Shown: positions 10,209 to 22,439 of the stretch, piece by piece | Numbering within the stretch: position 1 is the stretch's first letter | Layout of the letters: each line of letters begins with the position of its first letter | NCBI GenBank assembly: GCA_009760855.2 | Contig: WPIO01000157.1 | Location: 453,001 to 517,000, forward strand | From: Cristatella mucedo | Lineage: Eukaryota; Bryozoa; Phylactolaemata; Cristatellidae | Reading direction: 5' to 3' | DNA length: 64,000 nucleotides | Notes under the pieces: generated by a model | Databases searched by the model: none | The model's input: only the letters and a program-made list of their open reading frames with translations | What the model was told of the DNA's origin: nothing | Program-made: the position numbers and the translations under genes

Positions 10209-11963
10209 CTACGACTCGGGCTCCAATACTGCTTCGTCGTGCTGTTCCTTGTCTTTGTCGCGTATTCGATAGGTTAGGTTAATTACGTTGGCTGAAACAA
10301 ACAACGGAGCATTGAGCTCGACTCGCACGACACAGGCTGCCAGCAAAACATTCTACGATCCCACGATGGCTAGCGACGATAGCAACCAATATATGAAAAC
10401 AGCAGGAAACAAGCATCCAACCACCGACAGGGCATTTAGTAAACTGCAAACCAGAAAAAAATGCCGACATGACAGATCTGTGCCCAGACCTAGGCTCCAA
10501 AGCCAGATCATGAGCATTTTTTCAGACTCGTGCTGACACGTGAATAAGTAAAGAAAAATGGAATTCCGCTAGCTTACTTGCGACAATGGAAGTTGACACA
10601 CGCTTATGATTGTTCTCATCTTGATACTCGTTATAGCGTAGAGATCCATGAACAAGCACCCGATCGCCTTTCGACACATAGCTCTGCACGTAGTCGCGTA
10701 GACGAGGCAGGTACACAGCAATACGGTGCCATTCCACTCTCTCGGTAACGCCTCCTGGAACGAGGCAACCCAGAGACAATGACTAGCCGCAGTGCGACGG
10801 TTGCAAAGCAAATACAAAAAGTATTTGAAAGAAAATGAGGGCGATCCACAAGAGCTAGTTGGTTGACCCACTCCTTGGTATTGGAAGCTTGGTGAGTGGC
10901 AGAGCGACATACACTCGACGACCACCGTAACAGGTGGCCGTCGACTGACAGCAACGTAGCGTTGGAATGCCCTACGATCATTCAGGACAAATTTAGTAGA
11001 GAAGGGATCGTGAAATCAGTTTAATGCATAAAGGAACAAACACGGGACAAGTTAAAGCAATGCAGGACTATGCAGGACAAGTGTAAGGCAAAGTTGGTCA
11101 TTAGGCATAAAGACCGGGGCTCACAACGATTGATCTGCAAACTGTACTGAGCGAACTGTACCGAGTACTGAAATGAAATCCTTTCAAGGTCAGACCGTAG
11201 TCAAAGTCGATTTCTAGCACTATTTCAACTCTAATTCAGAGCTCCGGGTCTCAGATGTTTAGTACTACTAATGAGGGTGATTTGAGCTTCATTGGCACTT
11301 GGCTTAAAGAAGTTAGTTCACATTTACAAGTTAAAGTCTGGATACGCAAGCATTTAATTTATAATAAATTGTTTCAGCTGATTTTGAGGGCTTGAATGAT
11401 AAGCACAGCTGAGAGTCATCGGCATGGAAGTGATACCCGATGGCAGGGGCCTGGATTTTACCATAGAGAGTCGTGGCAGGAATGCATGTGTCGGCAGACA
11501 CACGTGTCATCGCACGATTTGCAACATTCAACAGAAGCATAGTTGCAAACAGTTGATGGACATCAAACCAGGGAGTCGGGGATTTCCAGTGTTGATACAG
11601 CAGGGAATTATGTCACTTCTACCACAACAGACTGCCGATATTCAGCAGCTACCCAGCTCAATAAAGATGGGTAAAGCCAAACACAAGCCCATTAAGGTCG
11701 GTGGATCATATTATTATGGCTTTGCAAGACACGAGCAGAGCTACAGATAATCACAAACCAAATCTGCACACAAAGGCCAGTTCATGAAAAGCAAAACAGG
11801 CCCAATGCAGTAGTAATCCTTTGGAAGACATGAAATCGAGAACTCTATTAGATCCCGTGACAGTTGGCACAGAACATCGATTACTCAAACTCAAGAACAA
11901 AAAGGTATACCAAGGAGGAAAGCAAGAACGGTCAAGAATAAAGTCATGAAGATTGTGGTCAAG

Positions 11964-12004
<41 letters not shown>

Positions 12005-15000
12005 CACTTTATAAAGAACCCTCAGAGAACTTAATCTCTCTCTAGGCGCTTTACATTTGCTGCAAAGGGAAATACAATTGAATGGTGAGTACAATCATGC
12101 TTGATAAACAAACAAAATGAATAACATGGTTAGGGGTGACATGCACAGGGTCAGCATGCAAATGTGGTTAGTGGCAGCATGCACAGTGTCAGCACGCATA
12201 AGCACATCAAGGACGAATCACAGGGACCAACTAAATGCTGTCCTAAATAGGTGGGTTTTTAAATTCTTTTTAAATGTCATCAAGTCAGGGGATGTCATGG
12301 CGGAAGTCGGGAGTGAGTTTCCGGCTTTGGGAGCATACGAACTAAATGCACGGTCTCCAAAGGATTTGGGGTTTATACGAGGTATAGATAAACTGTTAGA
12401 TTCCGAAAAACGGGTAGTACGCTGCTTGGCCCGATGGGGTAGTATATCTGAGAGATAGGCTGGAGCCAAAGAATGAAGGGACCTAAAAGTGAGCGACAAA
12501 ACCTTGAAGTCAATCCGTTGCTTGACTGGTAGCCAGTGCAGGTCGGCGAGAAGTGGTGTGATGTGGCAACTGCGACGCCCACGACAGACAAGACTAGCTG
12601 TGGATTTTTGCACCAGCTGCAATCGCCTGATCGCACATGCCGGTAGGCCAGTAAGCAGTGAGTTGCAGAAGTCGAGACGGGATGTCACGAATGCATGGAC
12701 CAACTTATATGTGGTATCCTTATCTAGACAAGGCCGAATTTTAGCAATATTATGAAGCTGAAAATAGGCTGATTTGACTGTGGAGCTGATATGGTCGTCT
12801 AAAGAGAGGTCACTCTGGAATACGACACCTAGATTTCGATATGCTGGCAGAGCCAATTTTGAGCTTCAGCCATTCCAATTTGTGAATCACACTGGGTTTG
12901 CCCATAACTAGTAAGTTACTTTTATCATCATTTAGTTTTAGAAAATGTGCTGCCATTCATGTGCGGATGTCATTAATGCATGCAGCAAGTGAGTTGAGAG
13001 AATTCGAGGTGCTCGAAGGCTGGGAGGGATCAAAGCAAAGGTACAACTGAGTGTCATCGAAGTAGAAGTGAAAGCCTAGATTGTGCTTGACAATCACATC
13101 AGCAAAAAAAGAAGAGTATAAACCGTGAAAAGAACCGGACCTAGCATGGAGCCCTGAGGTACGCCATATTTCAGAGGTACCTCAGATGATCTTTGTCCAT
13201 TCACGTCAATACTCTGGAGTCTCCCACTGAGATAGGACCTGAACCACTGCAGAGCAGTGCCAGTGAGGCCCAGGCGAGATGAGAGGCGCTCTAGAAGAGC
13301 TTTGTGATCGACAGTATCAAAAGCTGCCGAGAGATCGAGCAAAACAAGCAGAGACACTCTACCCATGTCTGCATTCCTAAGTAGGTCGTTGTATACCCTA
13401 AGCAATGCTGACTCTGTGGAGTGATTAGCTCTAAAGCCAGACTGGAACTTACTAGCAAGATGTGAGGTTTCGATATATGAGTTTAGCTGGCCTGCCACGA
13501 CCCGTTCCAGTGTCTTTGGTAGGAATGGTAGAAGGGAGACTGGGCGGTAGTTGCTTAAGTTCTCTTGGTCTAGTGTAGCTTTCTTGAGAAGTGGCCTGAC
13601 TACAGCTTTTTTGAAAGGTGCTGGGACCTGACCTGAGGCTAATGACATATTAATGATGTTAGTTATGCATGGCAGCAGCAGATCAATGCAACGTAGGAGC
13701 AGGACAGTGGGAATAGGGTCCAGAGGACTTGTTGTCTTCTTTGATTGAGATACGAACTTCAGGACTAGATCACTAGTGACCTGCTTAAATGCAGACATTG
13801 AGGTGCAGCCAGGAACCGAGGAACAGCATTCTAGTGGGGAGGTTGTCTACGCAGGGATGGATTCCCTGATCTTGTCTACCTTCTGGACTAAGAATCGAGA
13901 GAAGCGATCGGCTAGATCATCACAAAGATCATCAGGTAAGGAGCTAATCTGGGAGCGGTTGAGGAGATGGTTTATCGTTGACATCAGCATTTTTGGATTG
14001 TGCATCTGTGATTCAACAATGTTTCTATAGAAGCTAGACTTGGCCTTTGCTAGGATCGATTGGCACGACCTACAGTAGTCTTCATATGCCTGTCGATGCA
14101 CAGTCAGTCTAGATCTTTTGTATGATTTTTCAAGCTTTCGCTTAGTAGACCTGGCAAGTTTAATGTCTGTGGTAAACCATAGGCCGTCTGGGCGATGGCG
14201 CACAGTGTGCTTAGTCAGAGGTGCAAACTCGTTAGAGTGTGTCAGCTAGTGTCAAGTATTGTAGCTCTCTACCAATAATGACAGATCGGAGGGGGGACTG
14301 AGCAGCAGAGTCGAAGAAGATATTTTTGCACGGACAGCATCGATGTCAAGGGACTTGAGGTTTCGCAATTCACAGGCTATTTTAGAGGAGGAGGTGGGCA
14401 CACACTGTAGATTGAATGAGATCTGCATGTGGTCAGATAAGCACGATTTGGTAATAATTGGTGATGATAAAGTGCACTTGTATGAGAAAATCTGGTCGAG
14501 TGTGTGACCCTTCATGTGAGTAGGGCCATGCACATGAGCCACAAGAGACAATGAGTCAGTCAATACACGAAATTCAGTGCTGAAAGCGTCCGATACGTTA
14601 TCAAAGTGGACGTTGAAATCACCCATAACGAGGAAGGATCGATTTCTTGCACACATAATCGAAATGAGATCGGAGAAATCTGAGATAAAGAAGGATTTGG
14701 TACCTGGTGGGCGATTGACTACTGCCACTATCGGTAGCTTGTTTTTGGATGAGACCAAGACAATTGATTCAAAAGACTGCTTTGAGGGTACTGCAAATGG
14801 CTTGAAGTTGAATTTCGAGCGCACGATAATAGCAACTCCACCTCCAGTTTTGATTGATCTAGGGGCGTGAAAGAACGAGAAACCAGATGGGGTAGCGTCT
14901 TTTATTGTTGGCAGTTTATCGATTTTAGCCAAGTTTCAGTTAGGGCAAGCAGGTCGATACCATTTTCAGAAATAAGGTCGCTTATTACCATAGGTTTATT

Positions 15001-18000
15001 GCACATTGAGCGAGGATTCCAAAAACAAGCGTTAAGTCTAGCCAATGGAGTTACAACAGGCCTGATGACCACTAAGTTAGAGAGATTTACAGTGACGCAT
15101 GTGGGGGAGCGTGCTGAGCGGTTCGAGACAATGCTAGGAATACTAAACGAGCGGGTACTCAGCTCGCAGTTCCCGCCCAACGAGCGGCGTCTGACATGGC
15201 GGTTCCGGCCACCGCGGCAGCTACGGGGTGCTTTTCTTTTGTTAATGCATAGTTCATGAATCTTAGCAATAACATTAATATCTAGGAATGCATTTGATCT
15301 GCGATGACGAAGCGATAACAGCTGCTGACGATCATAACTAACATGCAGGTTACTAGCCGCCGGCGTAGCTAAGGCAGCCGCTAGCGTGGGAGACCCAGCA
15401 GCCCGAAGTGATAAGCGTTTAGATATCCATAGGCACGTAATTTCTTACGCGCTACGGTCAAAGAAGAAGAGATTGCTAAGGCTAGAGGCAGTACAATCAA
15501 CAACAGTACACAACCCATTAGACCTCATTAGCCGCATCTGTTGCTGGGGCACGCATTCGTTATTACAGTATACTAATAATTATCAAATTATAAAAACTAA
15601 TACATTTGTATAGCACCCTCAGAGAACTTTCTAGGCACTTTACATTTGCTGCAAAGGAAGCATGATCGAATGCTAATAGTACCATTCTCAATGTCAACAA
15701 GCATAACATGGTTAGGGGTGAAATGCATAGGGTCAGCATGTAAAAATGGTTAGTGGCAGCATGCACAGTGTGATCAGGTTCTAGAGGGAGCAGGTCCAGT
15801 CAGGTCGACGGTAGGCCGAGAAGAGCGCCTCAGCTTAATCCAAGACACGGAGAAGGAGACTGGGCCTCCAAGAGGGATGTAGGGTTGGGTATGGCTGAGC
15901 TGTACTTGAGTGACGTCACAGGGGGGCAAAACAGTTGGGTGGCCAGCGCAGCTGAGTTAACATAACAGATTTAAGTTGGATAGCCAGCAGTTGCTACACG
16001 TGTGTCGACGCAATAGAAATGCAAAAGGATGAAGCAAAAAAGGTAGCAGCACAATGTGCACACTCCAATCACTGTCCTATTCCAGATGACCAACCCAAGT
16101 CGAAGTCATTGCAAGAATTGCAGACCAAAATTTAGTCCCTATAGCATCTGCATGGATTCTATGCAACTTATACAAAAAAGAAACTTGAGATAGATGGCAT
16201 GGCAGCTTCAGCTCTATGGTCGAGTCTGCAACTTCCATCTTTGTAGCACATCAAACATTTGGATGCTCTTAGACAACAGTGAAACAGCCAAATTGGTCCA
16301 CACACTTGTGACACTCCATCAATATTTCTGTTACACTCCTTACGTCTTTCTGCTTGCGCAATAAGCCGCTTAGAGATGGAGCAAACAACTCGGCAGCTAG
16401 GCATTTATTGAGCATGCTACCACTAACCATTCAATCGTGCTTCATTTGCAGCAAATGTAAAGTGCCTAGAAAAAGATTGAGTAAGTCAGCTACTTCTCTC
16501 TGACCTGAGCTGGCTCATCATCAAGCAGACCAGCAACCTCAAGGTCCTACCACTCACTTTCGGACCCTTTGCATTCTTGCTTCGAATTATTTATTTAAAC
16601 TGCTTACTCCATCGGCCTCCTTTCACACCACCTGCTCCTCTGATGTAAGCCGTTTACTGTGCCTCCAACGAACCTCAAATCCTTACGAGGCAGTGCCTTT
16701 AAATCGTACGAACCCAAGGCTGATTCATCTCTCTGATCACTGGCATCACAAAACCCCATAACTCAACACTAACAACAAACTAAAATATTCCTTAAAGTAA
16801 ACTCAATAGAAAGAAATTTAGTTTTCTGAAAGTATTATAAAATGTCACACTTGTATTACTATTATAATGATTACCTATTATCACCACATTACATGGCAGC
16901 TATTTATAGCAAGCTGTGAAATACTTTAAGAAATTACAAGGCGTACTTGGCATTCCGCCAACTCCAGGTAGTTCTATGACCTAAGACATAATTTAATAAA
17001 TAATAATAATAACAGACATTTGTATAGCACCTTAAGAAAATCTTTTCTTTATAGGCACAATAAATGTGCCTGAAAGGAAGCAGGTTAACTGGCTACAGCT
17101 AGCATCCAAATGCACAAGCACACAAAGGACAATTCATGGACCCCGCAAATGCTGTAAAGGTAAATTTTCTGCTGCTTTAAAATGTGGTAAAGTCAGGTGG
17201 TGTTGTAAGGCCAGTCAAGAGTGATTTCTGAGCCTTGGAAGCACACGAACTGAAGGCACTGTCTCCAAAGGATTTGAGGCTTGTTAGTAGCACATTGAAT
17301 GACTTGAGTCACAAATAAGGTTAATCCGATGTAATGCTTGATTAGGATGCTGTCCTGGTTTGGCCCAGGAGTAAAGTAACCACCTTTAACAACCAAGACC
17401 TGAGCTCAAGCCCTGCTGGTATGTGAAGCACCTGGATGGGGAGCCAGTGTAGGTAGGTGGTAAGTGGAGTAATGTGGCAGTTGCAACGTTAATGACAGAC
17501 AAGCCTAGCTGCAGAGTTTTGGACTAACTGCATTTTACTGTACAGGCAAGAAGAACCACACATGTGTGAACCAGATTGGCTAAAGGTATCCTTATCTAAG
17601 CAGGCCCGAATACTGCAATCTTAAGTGACCAAAAGTAGACATTTTGGACTGTGTGGGAGTCTAGTGTGAGCCACTTTGGAACATGACACCCAGATTGCAT
17701 GCAAATGCTACCGGCGATATGCGGACCGATCTCATTTGGAGGGTTGGGATTTCCATATTTTAAGTACCATTAGGTTTATACCCAACTAGTAGTTGGTTTT
17801 AACATCATTCAATTTGAGAAAGCTTGCTACCACCCAGGTGAGAATACAAGCAACTCATGCTGCTGAGTATTTAAGAAAGCTTGAACTGCAAGAAAGGGGA
17901 ACAAAGCACAGTTGCATGCTATCAATAGAAAAATGTAAGTCCAGATTGTGCTTGAAAATTACTTAGGCAAGAGGGAGACTACAAATTGTGAAAAGGAGTG

Positions 18001-19888
18001 AAACAGGCACAGACCCTTGGGGTAGCACATACCTTGATGTCAAAGGCTGCTAAAAGATAAAGCAGAACTAGTAGTGAGACTCGACCAAACTCCACATTCC
18101 TCAGAAGGTAGCAACAGCGCTGGCTATGGCCATAAACTCTGAAAACCTTAATGGAACTTGCTGGGTTTAATGTTTTGATATAAAAGTTAACCTGGTATGC
18201 CACTACTCGTTTGAGTGTCCTTTATAGGAACAGCAGTAAGCAGAGTAGGTGGAAGTCAACTGGTGGAACTTATAGAGATGCTGCAAGTATTGGCAGACTT
18301 AAAGGTGGACATTCAGATAGAGTAAGGAAACCAAATCAAACTTATTGTTGTGAATGCTCAAATTAGCATGCTTCAATTTCTCGATTGCTGAAAAAATGCC
18401 TAACACGGTTGGTGAGATAAATTTTTATAAGAGTCCGATACTAGATGCATCTAGTAAATCTTACTTGGTAGTGCTCCGACGGTACTAGAAAATAATATCT
18501 GTCGAGAATGGTGACTATGTCTGTAGCCATAAATTGCCCCAGTTACTACAAAAGCCAGATCATTGCTCATATTTTTCACCAGCATGTCCAATTTGTTACA
18601 AATATTGCTAACTCATGCAAATCATATGCTTAGGTGAAATGTTCGTTGGCCTGCCGTCCATGGAAAAACTGATTGTTTACCATTATAAGTCGATCCTCAG
18701 GATGCTTAGATTTTTCAGGCCAGTATTATATAACTATGCATAGCACCCTACGAGAACTTCCCTGTTCATCACTAATCTATCACTATTGAGGCCCTTCCCA
18801 TATGCCACAGTGCTCGAGCCCACGACCTCGGTCATCAAATGCATTTACCTTAACCACTGGGCCAAATCAGCTCAGTAGTTCCACGTGACATGCCCCGGTT
18901 TTGATTGGTCGGCCGGTACAACCTTTAAGTGAAAGCAAATTCTCCTTCTTGACAGTCGACCGATTTAGCTCCACACCCCACCCCAAATATGTAGCAGCTC
19001 ATATCAGAGAGAAATCGGCACGGATTTAGCAGAAAAGTCGATAGCTGTAAATGCAGCTTAAGCCGATGGATGGGACATACCCTGATCTTGCCAGAGGCAA
19101 CAAACCGGGGAACCTAAAGAAACATGGCGGGCTGCACACGATCCTGCAGGTCAGTTCAAGAAGGCGACCAGTGACTATTTCCTTTCATACATACGGAATT
19201 TTGGTCGCCACACTAGCACACAGCATCATTAGCAGAGCGAAGAGCAATCTATGGGAAAAACTAAGCAAAAGTTCAGGTGATACATGCACAAAAAGAGAAG
19301 GTCTTCAGATGGTTAGCCAAATTACAGCCCAGCTTCTACTGTGTGGTTCTTAGCAAATCAGTATTGAGTATGCCGAAGTCGGCTTGGCAGGTTAATGCAC
19401 ATGAAAGCTACAACTGGACCTTATCCCAGACATCTTATCGCAACGAGGTTTGAACTTCGTACATTCAGAGTGCGATTGGTCATACAGTGCAGCCGAGCTC
19501 AAGTCTGCTACCAAATCACATTTGAGCTTAGACAGGTGAATGAACAGCAGCCACCCATGCATTTCGACAACGATCGAATCGTACCAGCTCTTAGAACCAC
19601 GAAACATAAAGAAGAGAAAACTGTCGTGGGTTGGAGGGAACTAAAAATAAGAAAAATGCTTAACTATATGCAGGTCGAACGAACGCCAATCTGTGGGTCA
19701 ACAGATCCCTCAATACAAATATTGAGTCGTTTGAGGGCTACGCAAAACATGCACACACTGCTCAAGCTTACTGGCAGAGACAATTCTGGTCTTCGTGGCA
19801 ACTGGAAACACACAAGTTACGGATGTCTGGCCCCTCGTCTCTGGGTCTCTCCCGACACGTCCCAGAAGCCTCACTTCATTGAGGAAAG
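10209..19888 (-). CDS. SSBP1: Mitochondrial single-stranded DNA-binding protein (three exons; 5' end unresolved)
   Basis: SSBP1 coats single-stranded mitochondrial DNA during replication through an OB-fold. Three minus-strand exons join in phase. 19888-19772 (acceptor TTCATTGCAG, donor GTAAGC) encodes FLNEVRLLGRVGRDPE through FPVATK. 10754-10578 (acceptor CGTTCCAG, donor GTAAGC) encodes EWHRIAVYLPRLRDYV, then KGDRVLVHGSLRYNEYQ and TSIVA. 10291-10209 (acceptor GTTTGTTTCAG) encodes TNVINLTYRIRDKDKE and ends in TAG. The order LNxVxLLGRVGxDP, WHRIxV, KGxRVxVxGxxxYxEY, TxIxA is the family signature. The exon before 19888 must end in phase 1 and supply the transit peptide. The 9-kb intron 10755-19771 holds LINE copy C. 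Known: OB-fold function. Inferred: exon joins. Confidence 0.92.
11965..15555 (-). mobile_element. LINE copy C, near full length (endonuclease + reverse transcriptase)
   Basis: Longest LINE here, minus strand, inside the SSBP1 intron. From its 5' side it has an N-terminal lead (YDRQQLLSLRHRRSNAF, about 15300). Then comes an APE-type endonuclease (15180-14252) with ALTETWL, MGDFNVH, HTLDQIFS and SDHMQISF motifs. A linker (14203-13847) and the reverse transcriptase (13798-13094) with AAFDTVDH and GVPQGSMLG follow, then the C-terminal part (12856-12218). It ends with the hairpin at 12003-12060 and (AAT)n at 11965-12002. It is defective: there is a frameshift near 14920, another near 13095, a Trp-to-stop change, and a 17-bp deletion near 12840 relative to copy D. 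L2/CR1-like affinity is inferred from domain order and the short tandem tail. Confidence 0.9.
15563..15775 (-). mobile_element. LINE 3' end, solo
   Basis: Begins with a worn ATAATT tail, then TAGCACCCTCAGAGAACTTTC of the hairpin, then the usual CATAACATGGTTAGGGGTGA and GGTCAGCATGTAAAAATGG blocks. It abuts the 5' edge of copy C. Confidence 0.8.
15780..16400. other. No feature recognised
   Basis: Intron sequence of SSBP1 between LINE pieces. No conserved exon was recognised. Confidence 0.5.
16408..16860 (+). mobile_element. Two decayed LINE 3' pieces
   Basis: 16408-16475 carries CATGCTACCACTAACCATTC then GCAGCAAATGTAAAGTGCC of a LINE 3' end. 16480-16860 is a separate, strongly diverged C-terminal/3' piece (CTCACTTTCGGACCC, CGAACCTCAAATCCTTACG) ending in a worn hairpin AGAAAGAAATTTAGTTTTCT. 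Confidence 0.6.
16998..18330 (-). mobile_element. Old LINE copy, RT to 3' end
   Basis: Starts with AATAATAATAATAACAG and a diverged hairpin (CACCTTAAGAAAATC). It continues through CTGTCTCCAAAGGATTTGAGG and GGAGCCAGTGTAGGTAGG to RT-region remnants (GGTAGCACATACC, AAAGGCTGCTAAAAGATAAA). Many stops and indels. A SINE head interrupts it near 17347-17440. Confidence 0.75.
17347..17440 (+). mobile_element. SINE-1 head inserted in an old LINE
   Basis: CCTGGTTTGGCCCAGGAGTAA (A-box region), GAGCTCAAGCCCTGCTGG (B-box region) and ATGTGAAGCACCTGGAT (start of the shared tail) follow in the order seen in the 60002 copy, opposite in direction to the surrounding LINE. Confidence 0.5.
18375..18672 (+). repeat. 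Interspersed repeat W, copy 1
   Basis: About 300 bp align in order with 39700-40022. Shared blocks include GGTGCATCTA.TAA (here GATGCATCTAGTAAATC), CTTACTT.G.AGTGCTC, AATTGCCCCAG, GTTACAAAT.TTGCTAACTC and TTGGCC.GC.GTCC. No protein or tRNA feature was recognised. Confidence 0.7.
18722..18888 (-). mobile_element. SINE-1 copy
   Basis: Reverse-strand: a tail remnant ATAGCACCCTACGAGAAC, then the tRNA-like head GTGCTCGAGCCCACGACCTC and TTACCTTAACCACTGGGCC. Same order as the 60002 copy in reverse. Confidence 0.65.
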
Positions 19889-20008
19889 CTGCAATGAACC
19901 GGCATTTGACTGTAGAATTGCTCAGCAAAAGAAGCCTATAAGTGCACAGACATGTACCAACACCAACTACTCATCGCTGCTGCGTGCATTTTGCCGGCAC
20001 AGTAGTAG

Positions 20009-20905
20009 CAATAATAATAATAATAATACACTTGGTAAAGCACCCTCAGAGAACTCAATCTCTTTCTAGGCACTTTAAGCTTGCTGCCAGGAAACACAAT
20101 CGAATGGTGAGTGGTATCATGCTTAATAAAAAAAAACATGAATAACATGGTTAGGGGTGACATGCACAGGGTCAGCATGCAAGTGTGGTTAGAGGCAGCA
20201 TGCACAGTGTCAGCACGCATAAGCACATATAGGACGAATCACAGGGACCCACTAAATGCTGTCATAAATAGATGCACTTTTAAGTTATTTTTAAATGAGG
20301 TCAAGTCAGGGGATGTCGTGACGGAAGTCATGAGTGAGTTCTAGGCTTTGGGAGCATACAAACTGAATGCACGGTCTCCAAAGGATTTGAGGTTTGTACG
20401 AAGTATTGGTAGACTTTTGGATTCCGAAAAGCGGGTGGTACGATGTTTGGCCTGGTGGAGGAGTAGATCTGAGAGATAGGCTGGAGCCAAAGAATGAAAT
20501 GACCTAAAAGTGAGCGACAAAACCTTGAAGCCGATCCGTTGCTTGACTGGGAGCCAGTGCAGGTCGGCGAGAAGTGGCAACTGCGATGCTCACGACAGAC
20601 AAGCCTAGCTGCAGAGCTTTGCACCAGCTGTAAGCGCCTGATTGCACATGTCGGTAGACCAGCAAGCAGTGAGTTACAGAAGTCAAGACGGGATGTCACA
20701 AATGCATGGACCAACTTAGATGCGGCATCCCTGTCTAAACAAGCCCGAATTCTAGCAATGTTATGTAGCTGAAAGTCGGCAGATTTGATTGTGGAGCTGA
20801 TGTGGTTGTCTAACAAACGGTCACTTTGGAACATGACATCCAGATTTCGTGCAGATTTAACAGGAGATAAGCTGGTACTTACAGTATGCCCCAATTTACT
20901 TAGAT
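20009..20905 (-). mobile_element. LINE 3' fragment (main family)
   Basis: (AAT)n at 20009-20028, hairpin, 3' UTR, then the C-terminal protein part. The frame 20894-20328 carries SARNLDVMFQSD, FVTSRLDFCNSLLAGLP and LAPAYLSDLLLHQAKH with one frameshift. 5'-truncated near 20905. Confidence 0.9.
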
Positions 20906-20911
20906 TGAACG

Positions 20912-21052
20912 TGGGCAGATGAAACAGCCTCGTGTATATAGCAGCAGAAAGGCCTTTACAACAATAACCCTGATTTCAGCAGGCAATTAAGGATTGTCTG
21001 CTGCATTACTCGAACCCACGACTTAAGTCGTGAAGTGCGAGCAACAAAGCAC
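20912..21052 (-). mobile_element. SINE-2 copy
   Basis: Body AACAGCCTCGTGTATATAGC, AAAGGCCTTTAC and GGCAATTAAGGATTG, then the tRNA-like B-box region ACTCGAACCCACGACTTAAG on the reverse strand. Its 5' (high-coordinate) end runs into the hairpin at 21053. Confidence 0.75.
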
Positions 21053-21104
21053 CAATGTCGTAGCAAGGGATTGGCCGTTGGGGCAATCCCTTGCTACGAT
21101 ATTG
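21053..21104. repeat. 21-bp inverted repeat (hairpin)
   Basis: CCAATGTCGTAGCAAGGGATT(G) pairs with CAATCCCTTGCTACGATATTG across a 10-nt loop (GCCGTTGGGG). The inner 16 bp pair perfectly and one G-T pair interrupts the outer part. Confidence 0.9.
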
Positions 21105-21329
21105 CGCTAATCACAAGAACAGTCACAGATAAGTAGTCAAAACATAGCAGTGCTTGAGTAAAAAAAATTCTATATCCCGGACAAGCCACCAGCCTGTTGA
21201 CTACCGGCTAGTAGCCACCTACCGAACGCAGGGAAAGAAAAAAGGTAAAGAAAAACGAAAGATCAATTCATTCGACAGCCTCACTTACAAAGGAGCAGAA
21301 GAGCCAAAGCACCTTTCACCAGCTGCCAG

Positions 21330-21400
21330 TAAGCAGTAGAAAATTACCAGCTGCAGGACTCGAACCCACGACCTGGGTTGCAAAGGGATAACACCCAAGT
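21330..21400 (-). mobile_element. SINE-2 head fragment
   Basis: AGCTGCAGGACTCGAACCC then ACGACCTGGGTTGCAAAGG is the reverse of the SINE-2 B-box region. The body is missing. Confidence 0.5.
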
Positions 21401-21852
21401 TTCAGAATAGCAGCAATTAGCAAACATAAAACATATCAGATTATATCACCATTGTGATATATTGGTACATACAACCTTAACTAACGAATCACAAGCCAGA
21501 GCTGCCTCCTTCTGCCGATCCCTACTCAAGTAGCTGCACTGACTTCGGCTACGCAGCAATAAACCAACAATTCAATGTCCTTTCATGAGAACCACTGATC
21601 GCACATAAATCCAAAGGAAAACCTGCCAAATTCGATGACAGCAGAGCTCACTCTTACGATGTCAGCTGCAGAACAAAAGACTGCACCGATCATTAGTGCA
21701 CCGACTACTCGACTTGCTATTTCAGATTCAGATTAGGTCCAGCATAGGATCACGACAAGAGATATTGGTCCCAACTGCCGAACAAACCTAAACAACTTGC
21801 CTGTCTCCATCCTTGTCTCCTTGTCCGAAGCCTCTGCAGCTTTGCCTCGCAC

Positions 21853-21924
21853 CTTGGTCACCTGTGGAACGACAGCAGCAGCTTCACCAGCACCCACACT
21901 ACACTGCCGGGTCGCTCTGAACAT
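21853..21924 (-). CDS. SSBP1: Candidate first coding exon of SSBP1 (transit peptide)
   Basis: Upstream of the SSBP1 exons on the same strand, an ATG at 21924 opens MFRATRQCSVGAGEAAAVV, Arg-bearing and acid-free at first, as in a mitochondrial presequence. It is preceded by an acceptor-like TGTATTGTAG. Donor-like sites CAG|GTGACC (phase 0) and AAG|GTGCGA (phase 0) do not match the phase 1 needed at 19888, so either a further exon lies between or a weaker phase-1 donor such as CTG|GTGAAG is used. Confidence 0.35.
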
Positions 21925-22149
21925 CTACAATACAAAACTCATCTATGACAGCCCTATATGAAGTCATTAAAGAAACGGGCAAAAAACTAGCAGAAAATCC
22001 ATGAGCACGGGTAACCAGTAAGAATTACTACCTTAAGAATGCATATAATGCATAGCTGCTATGTGGCTGTGTACTAAAATTTCTACATTCATATAGTGGT
22101 AACAATAGGGCTGGGTATTGAGGTGAGTGATGTTGACCCTAAACACTAA

Positions 22150-22265
22150 CAAATCCCAGAGGTTTGACAAAGTGCTCCTTTGCTAAAGGAGCCTCGATAG
22201 CTTCCGGTTGATCAACGAATACAGAGCCAAGTTCTTAAGATGACCTAGAAGGCCCACCAAAATAG
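22150..22265 (+). mobile_element. LINE family Z internal fragment
   Basis: GTGCTCCTTTGCTAAAGGAG then CTTCCGGTTGATCAACG and GACCTAGAAGGCCCACC match 7565-7645 (plus) and 51985-52085 (minus). Confidence 0.6.
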
Positions 22266-22439
22266 TTCTCGTTGCATTCTAATTCTCTACAGTTTTTATG
22301 TGTCCCAGCTAGGGCATGGAATGCTGACATCCTCACTAGCTAAATGCCAAGAGGAATAATGTGATGCAAGTACTTGCTCTGGTAGGCCGATGTGTTTAGT
22401 TATGGTGCATGACTCTTGATGTGTTATTGTATGATTTTG

